Shown in pieces: positions 57,201-64,000 of a DNA stretch of 64,000 nt. Origin of the DNA: Plantactinospora mayteni (GTDB taxonomy: Bacteria > Actinomycetota > Actinomycetes > Mycobacteriales > Micromonosporaceae). Under the pieces are notes generated by a model. It was not told where the DNA came from. It made no database searches and worked only from the letters and a program-made list of their open reading frames with translations. Where the stretch lies: NCBI RefSeq assembly GCF_016862935.1, contig NZ_BONX01000033.1:1-64000 (forward strand), written 5' to 3'. A program made the translations under genes and the position numbers. Within the stretch, counting starts at the first letter, position 1. Each line of letters starts with the position of its first letter.

Positions 57201-57251
57201 CGGGTGGCCGCGTTGCTGTCCGCGTTGCCGCGGTCGACCGGGTGCGACTGA
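54204..57251 (+). CDS. AfsR-like SARP regulator with NB-ARC and TPR domains
   Basis: About 1015 aa. GTG 54204 is preferred over GTG 54195 because GGGAGG (54190-54195) then sits 8 nt upstream. Order: winged helix (EVRLLGQVEVDHDGRRLEPG), BTAD (ALSLWRGPFLADVATPRLRE, LADEIGLDPGPELRRLHTAI), NB-ARC ATPase with P-loop GPAGVGKSS (Lys310) and an LPLAIRIAGARLA-type motif, then tetratricopeptide repeats over the last ~350 residues (e.g. GDRLGEAVMLRNLADLW). This is the standard AfsR architecture of a signal-responsive activator of secondary metabolism. Convergent with the metalloprotease gene; a large inverted repeat separates them. Confidence 0.93.
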   Translation: MEVRLLGQVEVDHDGRRLEPGRRRERCLLGLLLVQPGVVMSTDRLIDLLWDGEAPPSARATLHTAMSRLRSRLCPAGTAEAVTFRTVQGGYVAHVERHVVDVLRFRDLVHEAKQATEPQPRADLLRRALSLWRGPFLADVATPRLRERIGGELDELRMTAVEDLIAAELAGSRHREIIGELTRVTAEYPRNERLVGQLMLALYRSGRQFEALATYQRLRTLLADEIGLDPGPELRRLHTAILRNDAALNQPSTPATMIRQETPPVPRQLPPVVADFTGRQCTVERLEAILTGPATQLRVVSVSGPAGVGKSSLAWYAAHRLRPAFPDGQVYVDLRGTWSEAVGPFTALKRLLRAVGVQDAAQGDSVEERSAQFRDAVADKSMLVAIDDAVSAAHVRALLPGSASCAVIITSRHWLTGLEGAVHLALRTFEPEESLSLLVRIVGPPRADTEREALAEITELCGHLPLAIRIAGARLAARPHWRAALLAERLRDELVRLDELATDGLEVRASLGLSYRALPEPARRLLRLLSLLDAPDVPAWAGAAMLDAAPRDAEGLLESLADACLLDILPGADGEARYGMHDLVRLFAREKAAEEEGEQIGRLALRRAFGAWLSMAEDASARLPGSTVASIRGQATRWRSPAPRPSATNPVAWFVREHVALAASIHQAAGLGMADLAWELAASAQAYYELGGLHDDAQRTHQAALRATRRAGDRLGEAVMLRNLADLWTSRRGAEPQDKLDAAEAALDIFREIGEKRGLADALYLCADVHRSCGRHKQALALATEALSISTSVNYELGECHALAQQAFVVREQGRDAVAREMAERYLVLARKMAFRRDEGMALALLGLIHLELGEPASGKAHLERALAVARETGDRVQETYALARLGQVYVTLDRAVARHMLGVALDRSRTDGLAYGEALALSGIGELELANDRPQHAVASLRRAIQLLGELRFPFLRARALSTLGKAYAHCGETAAAAAAWATAYELFRQVDNETAAGRVAALLSALPRSTGCD

Positions 57252-57270
57252 CGTCGGTGTCCCCGATCAT

Positions 57271-57362
57271 TGAACCTTTTTCAACCTGAACCGCGTGGCG
57301 CTGAGGCACCGCCTCCGACCCTGCGGTCCGTCGGACCGCAAGGGGAGGTTGAAAAAGGTTCA
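57271..57362. terminator. Bidirectional terminator between convergent genes
   Basis: A perfect 17-bp inverted repeat, TGAACCTTTTTCAACCT (57271-57287) and its complement (57346-57362), encloses a second hairpin, TGCGGTCC-GTC-GGACCGCA (57322-57340). Each arm holds a run of five T/A, and the structure lies exactly between the convergent stops at 57251 and 57387. A small TIR-bearing insertion is a weaker alternative; no target duplication is visible. Confidence 0.7.
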
Positions 57363-57386
57363 TTGAGGTCGCCGACCTCATCGTCC

Positions 57387-59750
57387 TCATCCGCTGGTGA
57401 CCCGGATTCGCATCGAGGTGCCGACCTCCGTCAGCACTCGGATATGCACACCGTGCTGGGGCACCTTGACGCCGTACCGCATTCCGCTGACCGGGTCCTC
57501 GGCGTAGTAGCTGCGGGCGTCGCTGAACACAGGCACTGCGGCCTGCCCGCGTATCCAGCTCGCCTTACCGTCGATGTGCAGGGGAAACGAGTCGGCCCGG
57601 CGGAGCGAGAACGGTGCATCGTACGCCTGGATCCGGGGTCGCCACGGGCGCCCGCCCGCGCCACGGATCAGTTGGGGACGTGCATCCACCGGCAGGATGA
57701 GTCCGCCTCCCGGATGTTCGCTGGTGTTGTTGTCCTCGAACGACGTGTCCCAATACCAGACCAGCAGGCCCTGCTGGTACGGAAAGTGTTCGACCAGGTT
57801 GGGCAGTGCCGGCTGGAAGCCGAAGTTGTACGGCCCGGTCCTCAGGTAGCGGTCGAACGAGACATACGATCGGTGTGACGCGAGGTAGTAGTTGTCGTAT
57901 TCGTCGACGACCGTGCCGCCAGCGGCAGTGAATCCCGCGAGGGCCCAACCGTTCGGACCGGCTTCGGCGCCGTCGGCGAACACGGTCCGACCGCCGGACA
58001 TGACCACGATGTTGTCGACCAGGAGACCCTTGCCCGCGACCGAACCGTCGGTCGTGTACCGCAGCCGTAGCGTGATCGTCCTCCCCGCGTACCTGGACAG
58101 GTCGAAGCGGGCGTCCTGCCAACCGCCGCTGGTTCCGTCGATGGCGTTGCCCTCGGCCGGTCGGGTGATCGATCCCGGGAGGGCAGTGAACCCGTCGCCG
58201 GTGGACACCTCGACAAAGGCGTAGTCGCACGGATAGGCGCCGCAGTCCTCAATGTCCCACCAGGCGCTGAAGGTGAGCTCAGCCGGCCCGTCCGGCACCG
58301 CTATGTCCCTGGTCAATGTGTTGTCCAGCGCGTTGCCGGATCCGCTCCACCAGGACCGGACGCCTTCGGGCGGCACGGCTAGCTCCGTGATCACCTTTTT
58401 CTTCGGCAGTGTGACGACAACAGCCTGCGGCCGGGTGGAGCGGTACTCGTGCGGACCGAGTGTGACGGCGCGATTCTCGCCCGCCCGAACGATCTCATAG
58501 TCGAGCCAACCGAGCTGTAGCTTCTCCCACGGCCCGAAGTCGTTGACGCGGACACCGACGCCCTGATCGTGGGCCGCGCTGACCCGGTTCTGCGCCATCA
58601 CGGACCACCAGTGCACCGGATTCTCTGTCTCGGGTTGGACGGCAGCGCTGTCGTACAGGTCGGGCAGGCCGAGGTCGTGAGCGTACTCGTGGACAAACAC
58701 GCTCAGACCGCCGTTCTCGGGCTGCATCGTGTAGTCCCGGATCCACAGGCCGGTCGCTCCTATCTGGACACCGCCGGCGCGGTTGTGCCCGGGACCGAAT
58801 TCGGTGCTGGGAAAGGCGGCCGACCGGTGGCTGGAGATCGCGTCCTCGCCCTGCCACGGATCAGCGTCGGCCTGATCCCCGCCGGCGTGGACAATCTGGA
58901 AGTGGTCGAGGTAGCCGTCCGGCTCGTTGAAGTCGCCGTCGGCGTCGTGGTCGTACCGGTCCCACACGTCGAACTCCGCGAGGTCGGCGGCGATCTGCGC
59001 GTCGGACCGTCCCCGTGCATGCTGCCCGGCCACCCACGCGTCCACCGCGTCGCGGATCAGCTCCCAGGAGTTGGCGCAAACCCAGCCGGCGCAGGGATAG
59101 CCGTTGCTGCGGCCGTACCTCGCCTCGTTGTACCGGACCCTCACCCAGTCGGTGACCGCACCGTCGACGCTGTACCGGCCGGAGGACTGCCGCTCGTACC
59201 AGGTGCGGACCGATTCGACGCCACGGCCGGACCCGAAGTAGAGCCGACGGTAGTGGTCAGGCGGGTAGTCAGGCTGCCAAATCGTGCTGTTGTCGTTCGC
59301 CCGGTTCGGCCGTGGGATCTCGTTGTGCCCGGGTCCGTCGAAGCGGACCGGCCCGGGCGTCGCCGGGTCGGTGTCCACGTCGGGATAGTCCGGGTGCCGC
59401 TCGTCGCCGAACTCCGCGAGGATTACGAAGACCTTGTCGGTTCTCTCCCGGCTCAGCTCGACGTACTGGTCTGTACGGCGCCGGTTGCCCTGCGACGCCG
59501 ACCGCGCCGCATCGATTCTGGCGACGACGCTGGACCCCCGCCGCTCGACGCCGGCCCGGCCACTGAGCAGCGCGTCCAGCGCGGCCGACCGCGCCGCGCG
59601 CTGCTTGGCCTGCAGAGGGTCGGACAGATCGTCGGTGTACGCGGCGGTCTGTGCGCCGGCCGGCACCGCTGTCACGCCGGCCCCGGCGACGCCTGGAGCG
59701 GCGAGCGGCAACAGCACGAGGGTGAAGATGGCGGTCACTGTCTTGCGCAT
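57387..59750 (-). CDS. Secreted M6-family (immune inhibitor A-like) metalloprotease
   Basis: 787 aa from ATG 59750 (GGGAGA 5 nt upstream; longer frame rejected). Signal peptide MRKTVTAIFTLVLLPLAAPG with AGA cleavage region. The M6 catalytic domain has the zinc motif HEYAHDLGLPDLYD (HEYAH at 354-358) and upstream YDHDADGDFNEPDGYLDHFQ with likely calcium sites. The C-terminal half has the beta-sandwich of InhA proteins (GGWQDARFDLSRYAGRTITL). Last gene of the radical SAM operon, 13 nt after the acyltransferase. It may process or export-activate the modified peptide outside the cell, or serve as general exoprotease; the first is inference from the operon. Confidence 0.9.
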   Translation of the reverse strand: MRKTVTAIFTLVLLPLAAPGVAGAGVTAVPAGAQTAAYTDDLSDPLQAKQRAARSAALDALLSGRAGVERRGSSVVARIDAARSASQGNRRRTDQYVELSRERTDKVFVILAEFGDERHPDYPDVDTDPATPGPVRFDGPGHNEIPRPNRANDNSTIWQPDYPPDHYRRLYFGSGRGVESVRTWYERQSSGRYSVDGAVTDWVRVRYNEARYGRSNGYPCAGWVCANSWELIRDAVDAWVAGQHARGRSDAQIAADLAEFDVWDRYDHDADGDFNEPDGYLDHFQIVHAGGDQADADPWQGEDAISSHRSAAFPSTEFGPGHNRAGGVQIGATGLWIRDYTMQPENGGLSVFVHEYAHDLGLPDLYDSAAVQPETENPVHWWSVMAQNRVSAAHDQGVGVRVNDFGPWEKLQLGWLDYEIVRAGENRAVTLGPHEYRSTRPQAVVVTLPKKKVITELAVPPEGVRSWWSGSGNALDNTLTRDIAVPDGPAELTFSAWWDIEDCGAYPCDYAFVEVSTGDGFTALPGSITRPAEGNAIDGTSGGWQDARFDLSRYAGRTITLRLRYTTDGSVAGKGLLVDNIVVMSGGRTVFADGAEAGPNGWALAGFTAAGGTVVDEYDNYYLASHRSYVSFDRYLRTGPYNFGFQPALPNLVEHFPYQQGLLVWYWDTSFEDNNTSEHPGGGLILPVDARPQLIRGAGGRPWRPRIQAYDAPFSLRRADSFPLHIDGKASWIRGQAAVPVFSDARSYYAEDPVSGMRYGVKVPQHGVHIRVLTEVGTSMRIRVTSG

Positions 59751-59763
59751 CCAGTCTCCCGGG

Positions 59764-60999
59764 TCAATGACGAAGGCCGACGAACCGGTACAGCCGGCGG
59801 GCCGGCTGCTCCACGAGGTGATAGCTCGCCACGGCGAGCGGAAGGGTGCACGCGGCAACTCCCACGAGGTTGAACCAGAACCGTCCGGTCCACGTCTGTT
59901 GCCCGGTGAGGTCGTACCAGATGAACAACGCGGCGAACTGCCACAGGAACACGCCGTACGAGATCCGGCCGAGGTAGCTCATCACCGGGTTGCCGAGCAC
60001 GCGCCCCAGCGGGGTCGCGCGGTCGGGCAGCAGCGCCACGGGCGTGAGTAGGAAGGCGGTGAAGGCGGTGTAGATGAGCAACTCCGCAAGCGCGGTCACG
60101 ACACCGTCGAACGGAACCAGGCGCGGGCCTGTCAACGGGGTCGACGCGAGCAGGTAGCATGCGGCCGCAGCTGCCCAGCAGTACGTCCAGGACCGGTTGA
60201 CCAGACGGCGGAACCGGCCCGCCGGCCCGTTCGGTGCCAGCCGCGCCCAGGCGAGGACGACCGCCAGCGCCATGCCGACGGCAAAGTAGGTCAGGCAGCG
60301 TGGTGGGTAGAGGTAGAGGTAACCGCGGTAGCTCGGGTAGAAGACGGCCAGCGTCCACACATACGACACCGCGCCGGTCGCGGCCACGCCCACCAGCAGC
60401 CGGCGGGCTCGGGAGTGGATGTCCGTACCGCCCCGGGCGACGAGGTTCAACCCGCGCGCGATCAGCGGCAGGGCCAGGTAGAACGCGACCTCCACCGACA
60501 GGCTCCACATCTGGGCCAGACCCTGTGGCCCGGAGCCGTCCCACCAGGGCGCCGGGTCGTAGTTCTGGATCAGGAGGCCCAGTTGCAGCCAGGTACCAAG
60601 GTCATCGAGGTACGGGCGGGACCAGAGCACCAAGGCGCACACCAGCACGATCCAATATGCGGGCAGGATGCGAATCGCCCGGCGGGACAGGTACGGCGCC
60701 GGGGTGGGTCCGTGATGGCGTCGCAAGGTGGCGATCGCCCACGGCCGGTAGAGCAGCAGACCGGACAGGGCGAAGAACAGTGGTACCCCGATCTCACCCC
60801 GGGCCAGCATCGCGCTGACCAGACCAGGCTGCAACGCCCACCCGGTGGCCATCGCGACGTGGAACACCAGAACTCCACCGGCGGCCACGGCCCGTACGCC
60901 ATCGAGTTCCATCGAGCGGGCCGACCCGGCGGGGCGGTTCGGCCGCTCCGGTCGATCCGGCGGGCGTGGCCGCCGGGCGGCACTGGTTTCGCTGGTCAT
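59764..60999 (-). CDS. Acyltransferase 3 family membrane protein
   Basis: 411 aa, start at ATG 60999 with GGGAGG 6 nt upstream. A Pro/Arg-rich cytoplasmic N-terminus is followed by the family signature MELDGVRAVAAGGVLVFHVAM (Arg and His of the active site) and about ten membrane segments, with LFFALSGLLLYRPW, MWSLSVEVAFYLALPL and YLGRISYGVFLWQF. Family members transfer acyl groups to sugars, peptides or antibiotics at the membrane. Position between the peptide hydroxylase gene (18 nt upstream) and the metalloprotease (13 nt downstream) suggests that it acylates the operon's product or a cell-wall component; inference. Confidence 0.9.
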   Translation of the reverse strand: MTSETSAARRPRPPDRPERPNRPAGSARSMELDGVRAVAAGGVLVFHVAMATGWALQPGLVSAMLARGEIGVPLFFALSGLLLYRPWAIATLRRHHGPTPAPYLSRRAIRILPAYWIVLVCALVLWSRPYLDDLGTWLQLGLLIQNYDPAPWWDGSGPQGLAQMWSLSVEVAFYLALPLIARGLNLVARGGTDIHSRARRLLVGVAATGAVSYVWTLAVFYPSYRGYLYLYPPRCLTYFAVGMALAVVLAWARLAPNGPAGRFRRLVNRSWTYCWAAAAACYLLASTPLTGPRLVPFDGVVTALAELLIYTAFTAFLLTPVALLPDRATPLGRVLGNPVMSYLGRISYGVFLWQFAALFIWYDLTGQQTWTGRFWFNLVGVAACTLPLAVASYHLVEQPARRLYRFVGLRH

Positions 61000-61017
61000 C
61001 ACCTGCCTCCCGCTGGC

Positions 61018-62865
61018 TCAGTCGTTCCGGCCGGTGCGGGCGGGTGCGCTGCCGATCTCGGGGAGCCAGGCGGCGATCGCCACCGGGTCCGCCGCTGCGC
61101 CGGTCTCCGCGACAACCGCGAGGTGTACGGCCCGCACCAGTTCGGGATGGTCGCGCAGGGAGCGCGTGGCCTCGTCGTTGACGAGCGCCCGTCGGGCGAG
61201 TATGAGGCCGGCCCAGTGCTCGGGATTGTCCGGCTCGCGACTGATCTGCGCCAGGTAGAGTTCGACCGCCCGGCCATGATCTCCTTCGAGATGGGCCAGG
61301 TCTCCTGCGGTCGCCGTGATCTGACCCGGCAGAGGCGGGTCGGGCTCGGGGCTCGGGGCAGCGGATTCCGCACCGCGACCCGGTTCCAGCTCCCGCCGCT
61401 GACGGAGTTGCAGCCGCGGATTGATCCGGACCTCGGCCGAGGTCGCTCGAGGCGGTGGCTGCGTATATCCGCCCGCCGGCCGCCGCTCGCCGCGCAGCCA
61501 GCGCCGCGCCAGAGTGGACACCTCGCGGGCATCCGGGTGCAGGTTGTAGATCCGCCATCGCGCGTAGTGGTCGTCGGCGGCGTCCCGCGCCATCGCCCGC
61601 TGCTCGTCGGAGAAAGCGGTGTCGTCCCAGAGCCTCATCTGAGCCGACATCCCGGTGACAAGGTCTACGCCGCAGCGGGTCAACCGGCCCGACTTCAGCA
61701 GCGCCTCACAGACCCGCTCGACCTGCTCCCGCCATCGGGCGAACTGCATCTGGGCGTGCGGGCTGTTGGTGATCGACCGGTACCGTCGCCAGTAGTCGGC
61801 CACCCCGGCGTACGCGTAGGCGCCTTGCAGCATCCCGCCGAGCGGGCGTGGATCGTCTCGTGCCGGTGAGTAGAACAGCTCTCCATCGGTCGCCTCATAC
61901 ATCGGCAGGAGATCCAGCATGGCGTCCAGTTTGGAGTGCTGGAACTCGTGCACGAGGGTCTCGGCGAGCCATTCGGCGCTCTCCGGCGCAGCGAGCAGCA
62001 CCGCTCCGAAGGCGTCCCGGGAGGTTGCGCTCGAGTCGATCAGCGGGCCGCCGGCCTCCATCGGCACCAACGTGGCCAGGCCGGCGGCCATCGCGCCGGC
62101 GCGGTCGGGATAGAGCGTGGCCAGCAGCCACCATGCCTCGTCCAGCGTTTCCTGCCAGCGCGCGACCATGCCGTCCTCGACGCGGCCGGTGACCGGCATC
62201 TCGCCGCCGCTGCGGTACGGCCCGATGTCGTCCAGGTCCACCGACACCCGAAGCCCGCTCACCTCGGTGCTGAGACGACGCAACGGAGACCACCCCGGCG
62301 CCTCCCGACGCAGGTCGGCTGGCAGTTCGACGGCGTACCCGTCTCCGGTGCTGACCGACCGAACCCGATTGACCTGGCGGATCGTGACCGTGCCGGGCGT
62401 GGTTCCAGGGATCTGGAGACGGCCCAGGGTGGGCAGCACGGCCGTACCGTTACCGTCCATGGTCAGCGTGGCGGTGAAGTCGGTCCCGGCCCGGATGGCC
62501 GCCGCAGCGCCGATCGCGGCGAAGTGGTTGAGCAGCGTGCTGAGTGGCTGCTCGGCGGGGGTGACATTGAGCAGCCGTCGCAGGCAGTGCCCTGCCCAGG
62601 CACCCACCTGAGGGTGGACCAGCACATCCGCGACGATGGCGGCCGCGTGCCGTTGGACCTCCTCCAGCAGGATGAAGCTGTCGGCGAAACCTGCGGCCGC
62701 GTACTCGTCAGGGTAGGACTCCTCGGCGGTCTGCATGATCGCGCGAATCAGCAGGATGTTCTTGCTGAGCTGGCTGATTCTCAGGCAGGCGATGGTCTGG
62801 GCGTCGCCGCCACCGGTGGCGAGCGCCGCGAACTGGTCGGCGGTCAACGCGTGTGTCCCGGTCAT
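61018..62865 (-). CDS. HExxH-type peptide beta-hydroxylase (RiPP modification)
   Basis: 615 aa from ATG 62865, which overlaps the radical SAM stop as ATGA; the longer frame is only read-through of that gene. Contains the domain found beside FxsB-type enzymes: LVHEFQHSKLDAMLDLLPMY (HEFQH at 306-310), downstream FYSPARDDPRPLGGMLQGAY, and a helical C-terminal part with a TPR-like end (HLEGDHGRAVELYLAQISRE). The family is described as alpha-ketoglutarate-dependent HExxH-type beta-hydroxylases acting on radical-SAM-modified peptides. The substrate would be the precursor peptide, whose gene is not in this window. Identification rests on motif plus context. Confidence 0.85.
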   Translation of the reverse strand: MTGTHALTADQFAALATGGGDAQTIACLRISQLSKNILLIRAIMQTAEESYPDEYAAAGFADSFILLEEVQRHAAAIVADVLVHPQVGAWAGHCLRRLLNVTPAEQPLSTLLNHFAAIGAAAAIRAGTDFTATLTMDGNGTAVLPTLGRLQIPGTTPGTVTIRQVNRVRSVSTGDGYAVELPADLRREAPGWSPLRRLSTEVSGLRVSVDLDDIGPYRSGGEMPVTGRVEDGMVARWQETLDEAWWLLATLYPDRAGAMAAGLATLVPMEAGGPLIDSSATSRDAFGAVLLAAPESAEWLAETLVHEFQHSKLDAMLDLLPMYEATDGELFYSPARDDPRPLGGMLQGAYAYAGVADYWRRYRSITNSPHAQMQFARWREQVERVCEALLKSGRLTRCGVDLVTGMSAQMRLWDDTAFSDEQRAMARDAADDHYARWRIYNLHPDAREVSTLARRWLRGERRPAGGYTQPPPRATSAEVRINPRLQLRQRRELEPGRGAESAAPSPEPDPPLPGQITATAGDLAHLEGDHGRAVELYLAQISREPDNPEHWAGLILARRALVNDEATRSLRDHPELVRAVHLAVVAETGAAADPVAIAAWLPEIGSAPARTGRND

Positions 62866-64000
62866 CGGGCACCTCCCGAGGTGAGCCGGGCCAGGTCGGC
62901 GTACACGCGGCGACCCACGTGACCGAACAGGCGGAAGAGGTCGGGGCAGTAGACGGACGGGTTGCGGAAGCCGGTGTCGGCCCGGTAACGGTGGGCGTAG
63001 TAGCCGCCGCCGCACATGTCGCGGATGTCGCAGTCTTGGCAGGTGTCTGACAGCGCGGCCCGGCCGACCTGCCGGGCCACGACGGCGGGATGCTCCATCG
63101 CCTGGTCGAAGGTGTGTGCGAAAACGTTGAGATTCGTGCAGGTCGCTCCGTCGTAGGCGGACTTCAGCGAGCAGACCTGGTGCATGGACCCGTCGGTCTC
63201 CACCTCGATCGCCGCCGACGGCGTCAACCCGACCTTCTCGAAGCCGCTGGGGTTACCGAGCACCTCGTCGATGATCGCCTGCAACAGTCGCACGTCCGTC
63301 TCCTGGCTCGGCGCCGAGTACCACCGGTCGAAAATGGCGATCAGCCACTCCGCATAGGGTGTCTCGCCGGGCGGGGCCGGCAGCAACGGCGGCGGGCTGC
63401 TCCAATTGCCGAGCGGCAGCAGGAAGTCCACCGCCGGCGGGTCGAATTCCAGGAGCGACTCGAAGGTCTCGACCGGGTCTCGGGTCACGTCGATGGTGCA
63501 CAGCAGGATCGAGAACAGATGCCGGTACTCCGGCTGGTTGACGAGTGACAGGGCCCGCGCCACCTGGTCGAAGCTGCCGTTGCCGTTGGCGTACCGACGG
63601 TGCCGGTCATTGGCTTCCCGACCGCCATCGAGGCTGACGCCCAGGCCGACCTCGTGTCGGACCAGCGTCTGGAGCATCCGCTCGTCCACCAGTACGCCGT
63701 TGGTCTGCACCGACAGCACTGCGGTGGTGGTGGCCGGCATTGCCGCGCGGATCTCCTCCGACGCGAAGTCGAGGTAGTCCGGGCCGACCAGCAGCGGCTC
63801 ACCGCCGTGATAGATGACCTGCACCTCGGCGAGACCGTGTCGCTCCGCGTACTCGCCGATCCGCCGGGCCGCCTGCCGCAAAGTCTCCCGGGCCATCCCT
63901 CCCGGGAGGGTCCGCCAGGTCTGGTCGGCCATCTCGTAGATGTAGCAGTAGTCACAGGACAGGTTGCACCTGCTGTGCAGCTTCACGATGAACTGCCGGA
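62862..64000 (-). CDS. FxsB-like radical SAM/SPASM peptide maturase, 5' end outside window
   Basis: At least 379 codons. The frame is open at the right edge (RQFIVKLHSRCNLSCDYCYI), so the first residues are missing. The radical SAM cluster CNLSCDYC (CxxxCxxC) is near the N-terminus, with VIYHGGEPLL and SVQTNGVLVDE as in SPASM maturases. The C-terminal SPASM cysteines are in CQDCDIRDMCGGGYYAHRY and YCPDL. This matches FxsB-family enzymes, which form cyclophane crosslinks between an aromatic side chain and a neighbouring residue. Operon order: this gene, then hydroxylase, acyltransferase, metalloprotease. The precursor peptide gene is expected upstream, right of 64000. Confidence 0.92.
   Translation of the reverse strand, partial: RQFIVKLHSRCNLSCDYCYIYEMADQTWRTLPGGMARETLRQAARRIGEYAERHGLAEVQVIYHGGEPLLVGPDYLDFASEEIRAAMPATTTAVLSVQTNGVLVDERMLQTLVRHEVGLGVSLDGGREANDRHRRYANGNGSFDQVARALSLVNQPEYRHLFSILLCTIDVTRDPVETFESLLEFDPPAVDFLLPLGNWSSPPPLLPAPPGETPYAEWLIAIFDRWYSAPSQETDVRLLQAIIDEVLGNPSGFEKVGLTPSAAIEVETDGSMHQVCSLKSAYDGATCTNLNVFAHTFDQAMEHPAVVARQVGRAALSDTCQDCDIRDMCGGGYYAHRYRADTGFRNPSVYCPDLFRLFGHVGRRVYADLARLTSGGAR

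Overview
The window is high-GC actinomycete DNA. Unmodified GTG starts, AfsR/SARP regulators, a leaderless promoter, an FxsB-like radical SAM peptide operon and actinomycete-type tyrosine integrases all fit, and a member of the Micromonosporaceae is my best guess. The genus cannot be fixed from the sequence alone.

Layout. Positions 1-831 are chromosome: the 5' part of a proline-rich gene, tRNA-Ser(GCT) and tRNA-Arg(ACG). An integrated island of about 52 kb follows. Its ends are a perfect 45-bp direct repeat: the 3' part of tRNA-Arg (787-831) and a second copy at 52781-52825. An integrase gene sits just inside the left end. No replication initiator, FtsK/TraB-type pump or conjugation gene is visible, so the island looks non-self-transmissible or reduced. 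Chromosome resumes at 52826 with the tail of an EAL-domain gene, two SARP/AfsR regulators and a four-gene operon for a radical-SAM-modified peptide that runs off the right edge.

Island cargo, left to right. (1) 2.9-16.9 kb: a secreted FG-GAP protein, a secreted LamG protein, a 2278-aa RHS toxin with a Hint domain and a 132-aa toxin tip, and a coupled SMI1/KNR4-like immunity gene. (2) 17-22.3 kb: a graveyard with pieces of IS66, ISL3 and IS701 transposases, two broken integrases and a decayed copy of a HEPN-like gene, with two small membrane-protein genes between them. (3) 22.5-28.7 kb: a leaderless unknown gene coupled to an XRE/ImmA-IrrE metalloprotease; facing it, a HEPN-like gene with a partner gene; and a second complete integrase. 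(4) 29.6-47.8 kb: an 18-kb co-directional operon encoding an exonuclease-DinG-RecQ fusion (1989 aa), an unknown protein (784 aa), a 2040-aa P-loop ATPase and a superfamily-1 helicase with a C-terminal phospholipase-D nuclease domain (resembling type II Mokosh). (5) 47.8-52.6 kb: a group II intron whose maturase gene is split by a second complete group II intron (a twintron). Removing the inner intron restores the outer reading frame exactly.

The best candidate for an undescribed system is the four-gene operon at 29.6-47.8 kb. Two helicase engines and an exonuclease are in one chain, next to a very large ATPase and a helicase-nuclease, inside a tRNA-anchored island that also carries a polymorphic toxin, a HEPN-like pair and an IrrE pair. 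This is the composition of a defence island; the function itself is inference.
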